NCBI GenBank assembly: GCA_946411525.1
Contig: CAMKEI010000001.1
Location: 1-64,000 of the forward strand
Reading direction: 5' to 3'
DNA length: 64,000 nucleotides
Origin: an uncultured Clostridia bacterium
GTDB taxonomy: Bacteria; Bacillota; Clostridia; Christensenellales; Aristaeellaceae
Part shown: positions 35,205-43,935 of the stretch, piece after piece
How the letters are laid out: the number at the start of each line of letters is the position of its first letter
How positions within the stretch are numbered: the stretch's first letter is position 1
Notes under the pieces: model-generated
What the model was told of the DNA's origin: nothing
Databases searched by the model: none
Seen by the model: only the letters and a program-made list of their open reading frames with translations
Position numbers and translations under genes: made by a program

Positions 35205-36002
35205 ATGTTTTCAGGTATCACCAGCATGCTGAACGGGCTGACAAGGGATCCGGGCGGGACCATCATCACGATAGTGTACCTGCTTGTCTGTATCCTGTTC
35301 AGCCTGATTCTCCATGAATGCGCGCACGGATACGTCGCCCTGAAATGCGGGGACCCGACGGCGAAATGGCTGGGAAGGCTGACGCTGGATCCGACGAAAC
35401 ATATTGATCCGCTCGGAATGATCTGCATGATCTTCCTGCGGATCGGCTGGGCCAAGCCCGTGCCGATCAATCCACGGAATTTCAGGCATTACCGCAGGGA
35501 CTATATCCTGGTATCCCTGGCCGGTATCGCGGTCAACCTGATCATGTGCGTCCTCAGCCTGATTATTTCCGCGATCCTGGCGAAAGTCATATGGAAACCG
35601 GAACTGGTCTCCTATCTGGCGGAGAACGGGGATAAAGATCTGCTGATCAACATCTATCAGGGCGTGGCCGCCAACAACGTCTACTCCGGGCAGTTCTCCG
35701 AACTCAGCGCCTACGCGCAGACGCCGTGGCTGATGTACGTGCAGCGGTTCTTCCTGATGCTGGCGCAGATGAATCTCGGCCTGGCGGTGTTCAACCTGAT
35801 TCCCGTTCCGCCGCTGGACGGATACCGGTTTCTCGACCAGTTTGTATTCAAGGGCAGGCTGAGCCTGAACCCGCAGACCATGCAGATCGTCCATGTCGTT
35901 TTCCTGGTTCTGTGCCTGAGCGGAATGCTGAGCGGCCTGCTGACCACCGTCAACAGCGCGATTATGGGCATCCTGACTTCCGCGGTATCAATCATCATAT
36001 GA
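35205..36002 (+). CDS. M50 family site-2-type membrane zinc protease
   Basis: This 265-residue polytopic membrane protein has the zinc motif LHECAHGYVALKCGDPTAK (HExxH) in the first core helix and the second ligand region NLIPVPPLDGYRF (Asp) in a later helix. This small M50 type (YwhC/Rip-like) has no PDZ domain and an unknown substrate. It starts 14 bases after ligA with AAGGAGCG upstream of the ATG, and scpA follows 12 bases later. Confidence 0.92.
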   Translation: MFSGITSMLNGLTRDPGGTIITIVYLLVCILFSLILHECAHGYVALKCGDPTAKWLGRLTLDPTKHIDPLGMICMIFLRIGWAKPVPINPRNFRHYRRDYILVSLAGIAVNLIMCVLSLIISAILAKVIWKPELVSYLAENGDKDLLINIYQGVAANNVYSGQFSELSAYAQTPWLMYVQRFFLMLAQMNLGLAVFNLIPVPPLDGYRFLDQFVFKGRLSLNPQTMQIVHVVFLVLCLSGMLSGLLTTVNSAIMGILTSAVSIII

Positions 36003-36014
36003 GGAACAAACACC

Positions 36015-36815
36015 GTGATCAACCTTGCCTTTAAACTGAAAGATTTCGACGGACCGCTGGATCTGCTGCTGACCCTGATCGGAAAAGCGCAGATCGATAT
36101 CCGGAATATCTTTGTCAGCGAGATCACGGATCAGTATCTTGAGATTGTCCGGAACGCGCCGGATCTTGATATGGACGAGGCGAGCGACTTTCTGCTGATG
36201 GCCGCGACGCTGCTGGAAATCAAGAGCAGGGCCATGCTTCCGAAACCTCCGAAACCGGAAGACGAAACCGATCCGGAAACGGAACTGATCCGCAGGCTCG
36301 AGGAATACAAACGGTTTCGCGAGACCGCGGACAGCATGAAGGAATTCGAGGAAGCCGCGAAGCGCGTGTTCACGAAGCTGCCGGAGGAGTACCCGCTGCC
36401 GCCGCCGGAGATCGAACTGACCGGGCTGACGCTGGAAGGGCTGCGGGAAGCCTTCCTGCGGATCTGGCAGCGCAGGCCGCAGCTGGACGACGATCCCGAG
36501 AGCAACCATTACGCGCCGCGGAACATTCACCGGGACAGCCATACCGTACAGGAATGCATGCTGGACCTGATCACCCGGATCAGAAGCAAAAAGCGGATGC
36601 GCTTCGAGGAAGCGTTTTCCAACGCCCCGACCAGGGAGGAAGTGGTCACCTATTTCCTCGCCCTCCTGGAGCTGCTGAAGCTGGGGCAGATGCACGTCAG
36701 GCAGGACGACGTCTACGGAGGCATCGAACTGCTGTCCGGCAGGGCGAGAGTGAAGAAGAAACAGCCGGATCTGACCGAGATGACCGGAGAGGAGGGAAAC
36801 GGCCTTGAGCAATGA
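36015..36815 (+). CDS. scpA: Segregation and condensation protein A
   Basis: This 266-residue kleisin bridges the SMC heads of the bacterial condensin. The N-terminus FKLKDFDGPLDLLLTLIGKAQIDI is diagnostic, followed by LLMAATLLEIKSRAMLPK and a C-terminal winged-helix that binds the SMC head. It has a GTG start with GAGGAA upstream. The scpB start lies within its 3' end. SMC itself is outside the window. Confidence 0.94.
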   Translation: MINLAFKLKDFDGPLDLLLTLIGKAQIDIRNIFVSEITDQYLEIVRNAPDLDMDEASDFLLMAATLLEIKSRAMLPKPPKPEDETDPETELIRRLEEYKRFRETADSMKEFEEAAKRVFTKLPEEYPLPPPEIELTGLTLEGLREAFLRIWQRRPQLDDDPESNHYAPRNIHRDSHTVQECMLDLITRIRSKKRMRFEEAFSNAPTREEVVTYFLALLELLKLGQMHVRQDDVYGGIELLSGRARVKKKQPDLTEMTGEEGNGLEQ

Positions 36816-37362
36816 CGAGGGAACCCTGAAAGGACGGATTGAAGCCATCCTGTACGTCGCGGGGGAAGCGGTTTCCCTCAGAGACCTGGCCCGCGCCCTT
36901 CAGACCGGCGAGGACGAGGTCAGGAAGGCGGTCAGCGGGCTGAAGGACGAATACGACTACGAGCAGCGGGGCTTCCTGCTGAAAAGGTTTAACGACAAGG
37001 TGCAGCTGGCGACGCGGCCGCTGTACGCAAGCGATGTGGTCCGGATGCTGCAGCCGGTCCAGCAGCAGAGCCTGAGCCAAGCGGCGATGGAAACGCTGGC
37101 GGTCGTCGCGTACAGACAACCGGTGACGCGGGCGGAAGTGGAACAGGTCCGGGGCGTCAAATGCGACTACAGCCTGCAGAGCCTGATCAGCAAGGGGCTG
37201 ATCAGGGAAGCGGGACGGAAGGACACCATCGGACGGCCGATCCTGTTTTGCACGACGGATGAATTCCTGAGCCACTTCGGACTGGAAGGGCTGGAGGACC
37301 TTCCGCCCATGCCGGAACCGCCTGATGAAAACAGGAAAGAACAATCGGAAACGGAAATATAG
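36805..37362 (+). CDS. scpB: Segregation and condensation protein B
   Basis: This 185-residue tandem winged-helix protein binds ScpA in the SMC complex. Seen are IEAILYVAGEAVSLRDLARAL, LSQAAMETLAVVAYRQPVTRAEVEQVRGV and GRKDTIGRPILFCTTDEFL. The start is TTG at 36805, preceded by GGAGGG. The nearby ATG at 36812 is out of frame, so TTG is the only reasonable choice. It overlaps scpA by 11 bases. Confidence 0.94.
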   Translation: MSNDEGTLKGRIEAILYVAGEAVSLRDLARALQTGEDEVRKAVSGLKDEYDYEQRGFLLKRFNDKVQLATRPLYASDVVRMLQPVQQQSLSQAAMETLAVVAYRQPVTRAEVEQVRGVKCDYSLQSLISKGLIREAGRKDTIGRPILFCTTDEFLSHFGLEGLEDLPPMPEPPDENRKEQSETEI

Positions 37363-37420
37363 AAGATAAGATTAAGAATACAGGAAAAAGAACTGAGCAC
37401 AGAAGAAAGGAGCCAACACC

Positions 37421-40348
37421 ATGGACGAGAACAAAAAGCCGAGATCCAGAGTAAAAAAAGTGGTCGGAGAAGGGAAAGATTTTGAAAAACAGGGAGAAGG
37501 TCTTGGTACAGGTCCGGTAAATAATACCGGGAGCTATCAGGACCGCCGGGAGGAGCAGAATACTTCTTCCGCAAAACCGTCCGGACAGACGCAGCGCCCG
37601 CAGCAGGCCCAGAATCCCTTCAGGCAGACGCAGCGCCCGCAGCAGACGAATTCCTTCGGGCAGACACAGCGCCCGCAGAAGACGAATCCCTTCGCGCAGA
37701 CACAGCGCCCGCAGCAGAGCCAGAATCCTTTCGGCCAGACGCAGCGCCCGCAGCAGACGAATCCCTACGGGCAGACGCAGCGCCCGCAGCAGACGAATCC
37801 CTACGGGCAGACACAGCGGCCGCAGCAGACCGGGACGCAGCAGACGGCCGGCGCGCCGGGCGCCGGGCAGAAGCAGTACAGCAGCGGCGTGAGACAGAAC
37901 GGCACCGGGACGCAGCGGTCCTCCGGCGGCGGACTGGGCGGCGGGAAACTGCTGCTGATCGTGATCGCGCTGGTGGTGCTTCTTGGAGGCGGCGGACTGA
38001 GCGGCCTGTTCGGGGGCGGAGACAGCAGCGTTTCCGATCTGACGACGGCGCTGACCGGCACGACAACGACAACGACGACAGCGCAGCAGTCCGGGACGAC
38101 GGCGTCCACGTCCTCTTCCTCGGGCCTGGGCGACATCACCAACCTGCTGAGCAGTTTCCTGGGATCCAGCGGAACCTCCGCGTATGATCTGTCAAGTCTG
38201 CTGGGAGGATCCACGGGGACCACGTCCACAGGGAGCAATTCTTCCGATCTTTTCCAGTCACTGATTTCCTCCCAGAACACGCAGCAGTTCCCTGTGTCCT
38301 CCTCTGACGACGGTTCATCGTCACTGGACGAGAGCGTATCCAAAAAAGCCCGTGACAAATACACCGTGATCCGCGGGAACAACAAGGATACCGTTACAAT
38401 CCTCGTCTATATGTGCGGAACAGACCTGGAAAGCCAGCAGGGCATGGCGACCTCCGACCTGAAGGAGATGGCCAACGCCACGATCGGCAGTAAAGTCAAC
38501 CTGATCGTATATACCGGCGGATGCAGCAGATGGCGGAACAACGTCATTTCCTCCAGCACCAACCAGATTTACAAAATCAGCGACGGCAAGTTTGAATGCC
38601 TGGAAAAGAACGCCGGGAACGCCAGCATGGTCAATCCCGAAACGCTGGCCTCCTTTATCGAATACGGCAGCAAGAATTTTCCTGCGGACCGGATGTGCCT
38701 GATTCTCTGGGATCACGGCGGCGGATCCGTCAGCGGATACGGCTATGACGAAAAGGTCGGGCACAACCAGTCCATGACCCTGGCCGGCATCAACAACGCC
38801 CTGAAAAAGGCGGATGTGAAGTTTGACTTCATCGGATTTGACGCCTGCCTGATGGCGACCGTCGAAAACGGGCTGATGCTGGGGCAGTACGCGGACTACA
38901 TGATCGCCAGCGAAGAGACCGAGCCCGGCGTCGGCTGGTATTACACGAACTGGCTGACCAACCTGAGCAAAAATACAAGCATGCCGACGATTCAGATCGG
39001 CAAACAGATCGCGGACGATTTTGTCGCCGTGTGCGACCGGCAGTGCCGCGGCCAGGCGACCACCCTAAGCGTCATCGATCTGGCCGAACTGCAGGCGACG
39101 ATCCCGGACGAATTGAAACAGTTCAGCGTCGACACGAACGAACTGATCCAGAACAAGGAATACAAGAAGGTCTCCTCTGCCCGCAGCAAGACGAGGGAGT
39201 TTGCCCAGCAGACGAAGATCGACCAGATCGACCTGGTGGACTTCGCGAAGAACATGGGCACCACCGAGGGCAAGTCGCTGGCCAAGGCGCTGCAGGGCGC
39301 GGTGAAGTACAACAAGACGGGCGGCAACATCACGCATGCCTACGGACTGAGCATTTATTTCCCCTATAAACGCGCGAACAAAGTCAGCCAGATGGTTTCC
39401 ACCTACCAGGCGATCGGTATGGATGAAGAGTACACCCGGTGTATTCAGGAATTCGCGAGCCTGGAGGTCAGCGGCCAGGTCAGCGCGGGCACGCCCATCA
39501 CCGGATACGGCAGCGGCCAGTACGCCTCTTCCGATCTGCTGGGAAGCCTGCTCGGCCAGGGCGGCGGCACCACTTCCTACTCGACAGGCGGGCTGCAGGA
39601 GCTTCTCGGCGGCCTGTACGGCGGGAGCAGCGGCGGTTCCACCGGGAGCATCCTGGACCTGTTCATGGGCCGGAGCCTGACGGCGGAAGACGCGGCGGAA
39701 TACATCATGGACAACCACTTTGACGCAGACGAACTCAAGTGGGATAACGGTCAGATCAAACTTTCCAAAAATAACTGGAGTATGACGGATTCCGTTGTAA
39801 AGAATGTCTTTGTAGACGACGGAAGCGGTTTTATCGACCTGGGATGCGACGCGCAGTACGTTACGGAAGGCGACGCGCTGATCGATGATTTCACAGGGAC
39901 ATGGCTTTCCCTGGACGGAAACATCATGCCGTACTATTCCCTCGGTGTCGAAGAATTCGACAACGACGAGTTTGTGATCTACGGATATGCGCCTGCTTTA
40001 CTGAACGACGTGCGGGTGAACCTGATTATCGAATTTATCAACGGGGAAGACGGATATATTTCCGGAGCACAGTATGTGTACGGTGACATGGATTCGGATA
40101 CGCAGGCGAAGATGATGATTCAGATCGGGAAGGGCGACAGAATTCAGTTCATCTGTGATTACTACGACTACGACGGCAATTATCATGACAGCTACAAGCT
40201 GGGCAGCGCCTTTACACTGGGTGACACATACCTGATCGGCGACGCCCACTTCAAGAAGAACTACAGGGTGACCTACTGCTTCACAGACATCTACCAGCAG
40301 CGGCACTGGACGCCTGCCTTACAGTGGGATGAAAACGGAGATACATAA
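37421..40348 (+). CDS. Clostripain-family (C11) cysteine protease with repeat-rich N-terminus
   Basis: This 975-residue protein begins with a polar, basic N-terminus (residues 1-55, including GEGLGTGPV), followed by seven QTQRPQQ-type repeats (56-140), a Gly-rich linker, one membrane helix (about 177-190) and a Ser/Thr/Gly-rich stalk (about 195-310). The C11 peptidase domain follows, with H432 in LWDHGGG and C476 in FDACLM as the probable catalytic pair. A further C-terminal beta-rich region (about 760-975) is unassigned. The topology suggests repeats inside and protease outside the cell. Clostripain cleaves after arginine; specificity here is unknown. It has ACCATG with AAGGAG upstream and stands alone between scpB and a radical SAM gene. 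Confidence 0.88.
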   Translation: MDENKKPRSRVKKVVGEGKDFEKQGEGLGTGPVNNTGSYQDRREEQNTSSAKPSGQTQRPQQAQNPFRQTQRPQQTNSFGQTQRPQKTNPFAQTQRPQQSQNPFGQTQRPQQTNPYGQTQRPQQTNPYGQTQRPQQTGTQQTAGAPGAGQKQYSSGVRQNGTGTQRSSGGGLGGGKLLLIVIALVVLLGGGGLSGLFGGGDSSVSDLTTALTGTTTTTTTAQQSGTTASTSSSSGLGDITNLLSSFLGSSGTSAYDLSSLLGGSTGTTSTGSNSSDLFQSLISSQNTQQFPVSSSDDGSSSLDESVSKKARDKYTVIRGNNKDTVTILVYMCGTDLESQQGMATSDLKEMANATIGSKVNLIVYTGGCSRWRNNVISSSTNQIYKISDGKFECLEKNAGNASMVNPETLASFIEYGSKNFPADRMCLILWDHGGGSVSGYGYDEKVGHNQSMTLAGINNALKKADVKFDFIGFDACLMATVENGLMLGQYADYMIASEETEPGVGWYYTNWLTNLSKNTSMPTIQIGKQIADDFVAVCDRQCRGQATTLSVIDLAELQATIPDELKQFSVDTNELIQNKEYKKVSSARSKTREFAQQTKIDQIDLVDFAKNMGTTEGKSLAKALQGAVKYNKTGGNITHAYGLSIYFPYKRANKVSQMVSTYQAIGMDEEYTRCIQEFASLEVSGQVSAGTPITGYGSGQYASSDLLGSLLGQGGGTTSYSTGGLQELLGGLYGGSSGGSTGSILDLFMGRSLTAEDAAEYIMDNHFDADELKWDNGQIKLSKNNWSMTDSVVKNVFVDDGSGFIDLGCDAQYVTEGDALIDDFTGTWLSLDGNIMPYYSLGVEEFDNDEFVIYGYAPALLNDVRVNLIIEFINGEDGYISGAQYVYGDMDSDTQAKMMIQIGKGDRIQFICDYYDYDGNYHDSYKLGSAFTLGDTYLIGDAHFKKNYRVTYCFTDIYQQRHWTPALQWDENGDT
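37586..37831 (+). repeat. 36/39-bp coding tandem repeat (QTQRPQQTNPYG units)
   Basis: Seven in-frame units start at 37586, 37625, 37661, 37697, 37736, 37772 and 37808. The 37736 and 37772 units are nearly identical at the DNA level. All unit lengths are multiples of three, so copy number can vary without a frameshift. Confidence 0.92.
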
Positions 40349-40368
40349 AACGGAACGGAGAAATCCCG

Positions 40369-42228
40369 ATGGATTTAAACGACAAAATTGAGAAAATCCT
40401 TGAAAAGGTGCAGAAAGCGCCGCGCTATACCGGCGGCGAGATGAACACCGCGGTCAAGGCCTGGGACGAGTGCCCACTTCATTTCGGCTTCTGCTTTCCC
40501 GACACCTACGAGGTCGGCATGAGCCATCTGGGGCTCAAGATCCTGTACGGACTGATCAACCGGGAAAGCTGGAGCCTGTGCGAACGGTTCTTCATGCCCT
40601 GGACGGACATGACGGCGCTGATGGAAGAGGAACAGGTGCCGCTGCTTTCCATGGAAAGCAGGCGCCCGCTGAACGCTTTCGACGTGGTCGGGTTTACGCT
40701 GCAGTATGAAATGAGCTTCAGCAACATCCTGGCGATGCTGAAAATGGGCGGCATTCCCCTTGAAGGCAAAGACCGGGGCGAAGACGATCCGATCGTCGTG
40801 GCGGGAGGGCCCTGCGCCTTCAATCCGGAACCGCTGGCTGATTTCATCGACGCGTTTATGATCGGCGACGGGGAAGACGTCATGACGGAACTGAACCGCG
40901 TGATCCTTGAGCGCAAGGAAAAAGGACTGAGCAGGGAAACCTGCCTGAAGAACCTCGCGAAGCTGGAAGGCGTTTACGTGCCCTCCCTGTATGACGTCGC
41001 GTACAATCCGGACGGAACGGTCGCCTCCGTGACGCCGAACTGTCCGGAAGCGCTGGCGACAGTAAAGAAGCGCGTGGTTGTGGACCTGAACAGCACATAC
41101 TATCCGGAAGAGTTTCCCGTGCCCTATACCGAGGTGATCTTCGACCGGATCATGCTGGAGATCATGCGCGGCTGCACGCGCGGATGCCGCTTCTGCCAGG
41201 CGGGGATCCTGTACAGGCCGGTCCGGGAACGCAGCATGGAAAAGCTGATCGATCTGGCTGAAAAGCTGCAGCAATCCACAGGCTATGAAGAGATCAGCCT
41301 GAGCAGCCTGTCCAGCGGCGATTACAGCTGCCTGCCGGAACTAATCCGCGAACTGATGAAGCGCATGAAGGAAAAACGGGTTTCCATCTCGCTGCCGAGC
41401 CTGCGGATAGACAGCGTGCTGAAGGAAAGCCTGGAAGAAACGCAGCAGGTCAGGAAAACGAGCCTGACGTTCGCGCCGGAAGCCGGCACGCAGCGGATGC
41501 GGGACGTGATCAACAAAGGCGTGACGGAAGCCGATCTGCTGGAAAAGGTCAGGGACGCCTTTGAGGGCGGATGGAGCAGCGTGAAGCTCTATTTCATGTC
41601 CGGACTGCCCACGGAAACCACGGAGGACCTGGACGGAATCGCCGACCTGGCCCGGAAGGTGATCGCGGAATACTTCAACGTGCCGAAGACGCAGCGGGCA
41701 AAGGGCCTGCGCGTGACGGTGAGCGTGAGCGTGTTCGTCCCGAAGCCCTTCACGCCGTTTCAGTGGGCGCCGCAGGACACCCTGGAGACGATTATCGGGA
41801 AACAGGAACACCTCAAACAGGTACTCAATATCAAAGGCGTGACATTTCACTGGCACGAGCCCTACGTCAGCTACATGGAGGCCTGCTTCGCCCGCGGCGA
41901 CCGGCGGATCGGCGCCGTGCTGAAACGGGCCTGGGAGAAAGGCTGCATTCTGGACGGCTGGAACGAGACCTTCCGGTATGACCTGTGGATGGAAGCGTTC
42001 AGGGAATGCGGACTAGATCCCGCGTTTTACGCGAACAGGGAACGGGCCGAGGATGAAATCCTGCCGTGGGACCATATCGACAGCGGCGTGACGAAAGCAT
42101 TCCTCTGGCGTGAAAAGCTGAAGAGCGAACGGGCGGAAACGACGAAGGACTGCCGAAAAGGATGTAACGGGTGCGGAATTCAGCGCTGGAAGGGAGTATG
42201 CGCGTATGCGAATGCTGGCAGTGTTTGA
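40369..42228 (+). CDS. TIGR03960-type B12-binding-like/radical SAM protein
   Basis: This 619-residue protein has an N-terminal region resembling a B12-binding domain (FGFCFPDTYEVGMSHLGLKILY, VVAGGPCAFNPEPLADFIDAF). The central radical SAM domain has the cluster motif CTRGCRFC, with SLSSGDYSCL and TFAPEAGTQRMRDVINKG. The C-terminus has extra cysteines (CRKGCNGC). The family is almost always paired with a DUF2344 protein, as here. The substrate and reaction are unknown; an RNA or ribosome-related role is only suggested by neighbouring RNase G and miaB. Confidence 0.9.
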   Translation: MDLNDKIEKILEKVQKAPRYTGGEMNTAVKAWDECPLHFGFCFPDTYEVGMSHLGLKILYGLINRESWSLCERFFMPWTDMTALMEEEQVPLLSMESRRPLNAFDVVGFTLQYEMSFSNILAMLKMGGIPLEGKDRGEDDPIVVAGGPCAFNPEPLADFIDAFMIGDGEDVMTELNRVILERKEKGLSRETCLKNLAKLEGVYVPSLYDVAYNPDGTVASVTPNCPEALATVKKRVVVDLNSTYYPEEFPVPYTEVIFDRIMLEIMRGCTRGCRFCQAGILYRPVRERSMEKLIDLAEKLQQSTGYEEISLSSLSSGDYSCLPELIRELMKRMKEKRVSISLPSLRIDSVLKESLEETQQVRKTSLTFAPEAGTQRMRDVINKGVTEADLLEKVRDAFEGGWSSVKLYFMSGLPTETTEDLDGIADLARKVIAEYFNVPKTQRAKGLRVTVSVSVFVPKPFTPFQWAPQDTLETIIGKQEHLKQVLNIKGVTFHWHEPYVSYMEACFARGDRRIGAVLKRAWEKGCILDGWNETFRYDLWMEAFRECGLDPAFYANRERAEDEILPWDHIDSGVTKAFLWREKLKSERAETTKDCRKGCNGCGIQRWKGVCAYANAGSV

Positions 42229-42883
42229 AAAAGGGGAACGGATCCGCCATATCGGCCACCTGGACATCCAGCGCAGTGTCCAGCGCGGACTGCGGCGAAG
42301 CGGGCTGCCGGTCGCCTATTCGAACGGTTTCAATCCCCATATCCTGATCACATTCGCCAGTGCACTGTCCACGGGCGCGTGCGGGAAGCGGGAAATTATG
42401 GACGTGACCATGGCTGAGGAAGTCAGCACGGACGAATTCCTTGAGCGGATGAACAAAGCCATGCCGCCGGAGATGCAGCTGAGCGAGGCCATCGCCGTGG
42501 ACCAGAAGCATCCGGCGCTGATGGCCATGCTGCAGGCGGCGGAATACGATCTGCTGATCAGGGATCCCGTACAGGCGGAAAAACTCACGGCGGCCATTCC
42601 CGCCATGATGGCGAAGGAAACCATCCCGGCGATGCGCAAGACCAAGACGGCGCTGAAAGAATGCGATATCAAACCGCTGATTTACGGGCTGAAGGGGGAA
42701 GGGCAGCATATTTACGCCACCCTGGTGCTGACGGAACGGGAAGCCTGTAAACCCGGCATGCTGATCGGGGCGCTTTCAGCCGAGGCCGGCATCAGCGGGG
42801 AGGAGATCCGGACGCTGATTACCCGCACCGCCCTGCTGGGCAGGGACGGACAGGGAAACCTCGTACCGCTGGAGCGTTTGTAA
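42206..42883 (+). CDS. DUF2344/TIGR03936 partner of the radical SAM protein
   Basis: This 225-residue protein begins MLAVFEKGERIRHIGHLDIQRSVQRGLRRSGLP, typical of the family that is fused to or encoded after TIGR03960 radical SAM proteins. It overlaps the upstream gene by 23 bases and ends 2 bases before the RNase G gene, so coexpression is clear. No catalytic motif is visible; it may bind the substrate. Confidence 0.9.
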   Translation: MRMLAVFEKGERIRHIGHLDIQRSVQRGLRRSGLPVAYSNGFNPHILITFASALSTGACGKREIMDVTMAEEVSTDEFLERMNKAMPPEMQLSEAIAVDQKHPALMAMLQAAEYDLLIRDPVQAEKLTAAIPAMMAKETIPAMRKTKTALKECDIKPLIYGLKGEGQHIYATLVLTEREACKPGMLIGALSAEAGISGEEIRTLITRTALLGRDGQGNLVPLERL

Positions 42884-42885
42884 GG

Positions 42886-43935
42886 ATGGACAGAAAGATC
42901 ATCAAAGGGGATACATACTGCGCGGTTACCGAAGACGGCAGGCTCATGGAGTATATCCCGGACAATTCAGGCGATCAGAGCGGAAGCATCATGCTGGGCA
43001 GAATCAACCGGCTGATGCCGGGCATGAACTGCGCCTTTGTGGATATCGGCCGGAAGAAGGACGGCTTCCTGCCAGCGGAAGAGGAAAGCGCAAGCTTTAC
43101 CGGCGCCGGGATCAGGTCCGGGGACACGCTCCTCGTCCAGATCAAAAAAGAAGAGACGGGCGACAAAGGGGCCTTCCTGACGAGGGATATCACGATGCCG
43201 GGGCGCTATGTCATCCTGATGCCCATGAACCGGTATACCGGCGTCAGCAGCCGGATCCGCGAGGAGGAGACCCGGGAACGGCTGAAACGGACCGGTTCCG
43301 CCGTCGCGGACGGCCGGTTCGGCCTGGTGATGCGCAACGCGGCCGCGGAAGCGGCGGAAGAAGAGATCCGGAACGAAGCGGAAAGGCTTTATGCCCGCTG
43401 GAAGGAGATCAGCGAACTGGCAAAGGACGGCGGAAAGCCCGGCAGAACCTTCGGAACCGACGATCCGTTTTCCCGGCTGAAGGAAGATTACGCGGCCGGC
43501 GGCTATGAGACCCTCACGGCCCTTCCGGACCTACGGAACGAGATCGGCAGCCAGCTGAAGCAGGCCTCGGAGCGCACGGTCCGCTTGCCCGGCGGCGGCA
43601 ATATCGTCATCGATCGGTGCGAAGCCATGACCGTCATCGACGTGAATACGGCCTCCTCGGCTCCGGGCGGATCAAAGGAACGGACCATCCTGGAGACGAA
43701 CCTCGAGGCCTGTGAAACGATCGCGCAGCAGGTGAGACTGCGGAACCTCGCGGGGATTATTCTGATCGACTTTATCGACATGAACACAGAAACAGACCGA
43801 AGTCTGGTTTCTGACAAACTGACCGCATGCTTCGCCCCGGACCGGATCAAGACCGTGATCCACGGATGGACAAGCCTGGGGCTGATGGAAATGACAAGGA
43901 AAAGAAGCAGAAAAGAGACAGGAGAGATACTGTAA
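42886..43935 (+). CDS. Ribonuclease E/G family protein, short form
   Basis: This 349-residue endoribonuclease has an N-terminal S1 RNA-binding domain (MLGRINRLMPGMNCAFVDIGRKKDGFL), the 5'-sensor region, and a DNase I-like domain. D252 in VIDVNTAS and D295 in LIDFIDM have the same 43-residue spacing as E. coli RNase E D303 and D346, so catalysis is likely. It stops just after EMTRKRSRK and lacks the usual C-terminal CxxC zinc-link that holds the tetramer together. The stop overlaps miaB as TAATG. rplU and rpmA, which often follow rng, are not here. Confidence 0.9.
   Translation: MDRKIIKGDTYCAVTEDGRLMEYIPDNSGDQSGSIMLGRINRLMPGMNCAFVDIGRKKDGFLPAEEESASFTGAGIRSGDTLLVQIKKEETGDKGAFLTRDITMPGRYVILMPMNRYTGVSSRIREEETRERLKRTGSAVADGRFGLVMRNAAAEAAEEEIRNEAERLYARWKEISELAKDGGKPGRTFGTDDPFSRLKEDYAAGGYETLTALPDLRNEIGSQLKQASERTVRLPGGGNIVIDRCEAMTVIDVNTASSAPGGSKERTILETNLEACETIAQQVRLRNLAGIILIDFIDMNTETDRSLVSDKLTACFAPDRIKTVIHGWTSLGLMEMTRKRSRKETGEIL

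Noticed and set aside
37586..37831. Regular 36/39-base repeats considered as a CRISPR array
   Set aside because: Repeats are contiguous, without unique spacers, in frame, and encode QTQRPQQ units of a long ORF; no cas genes are nearby.
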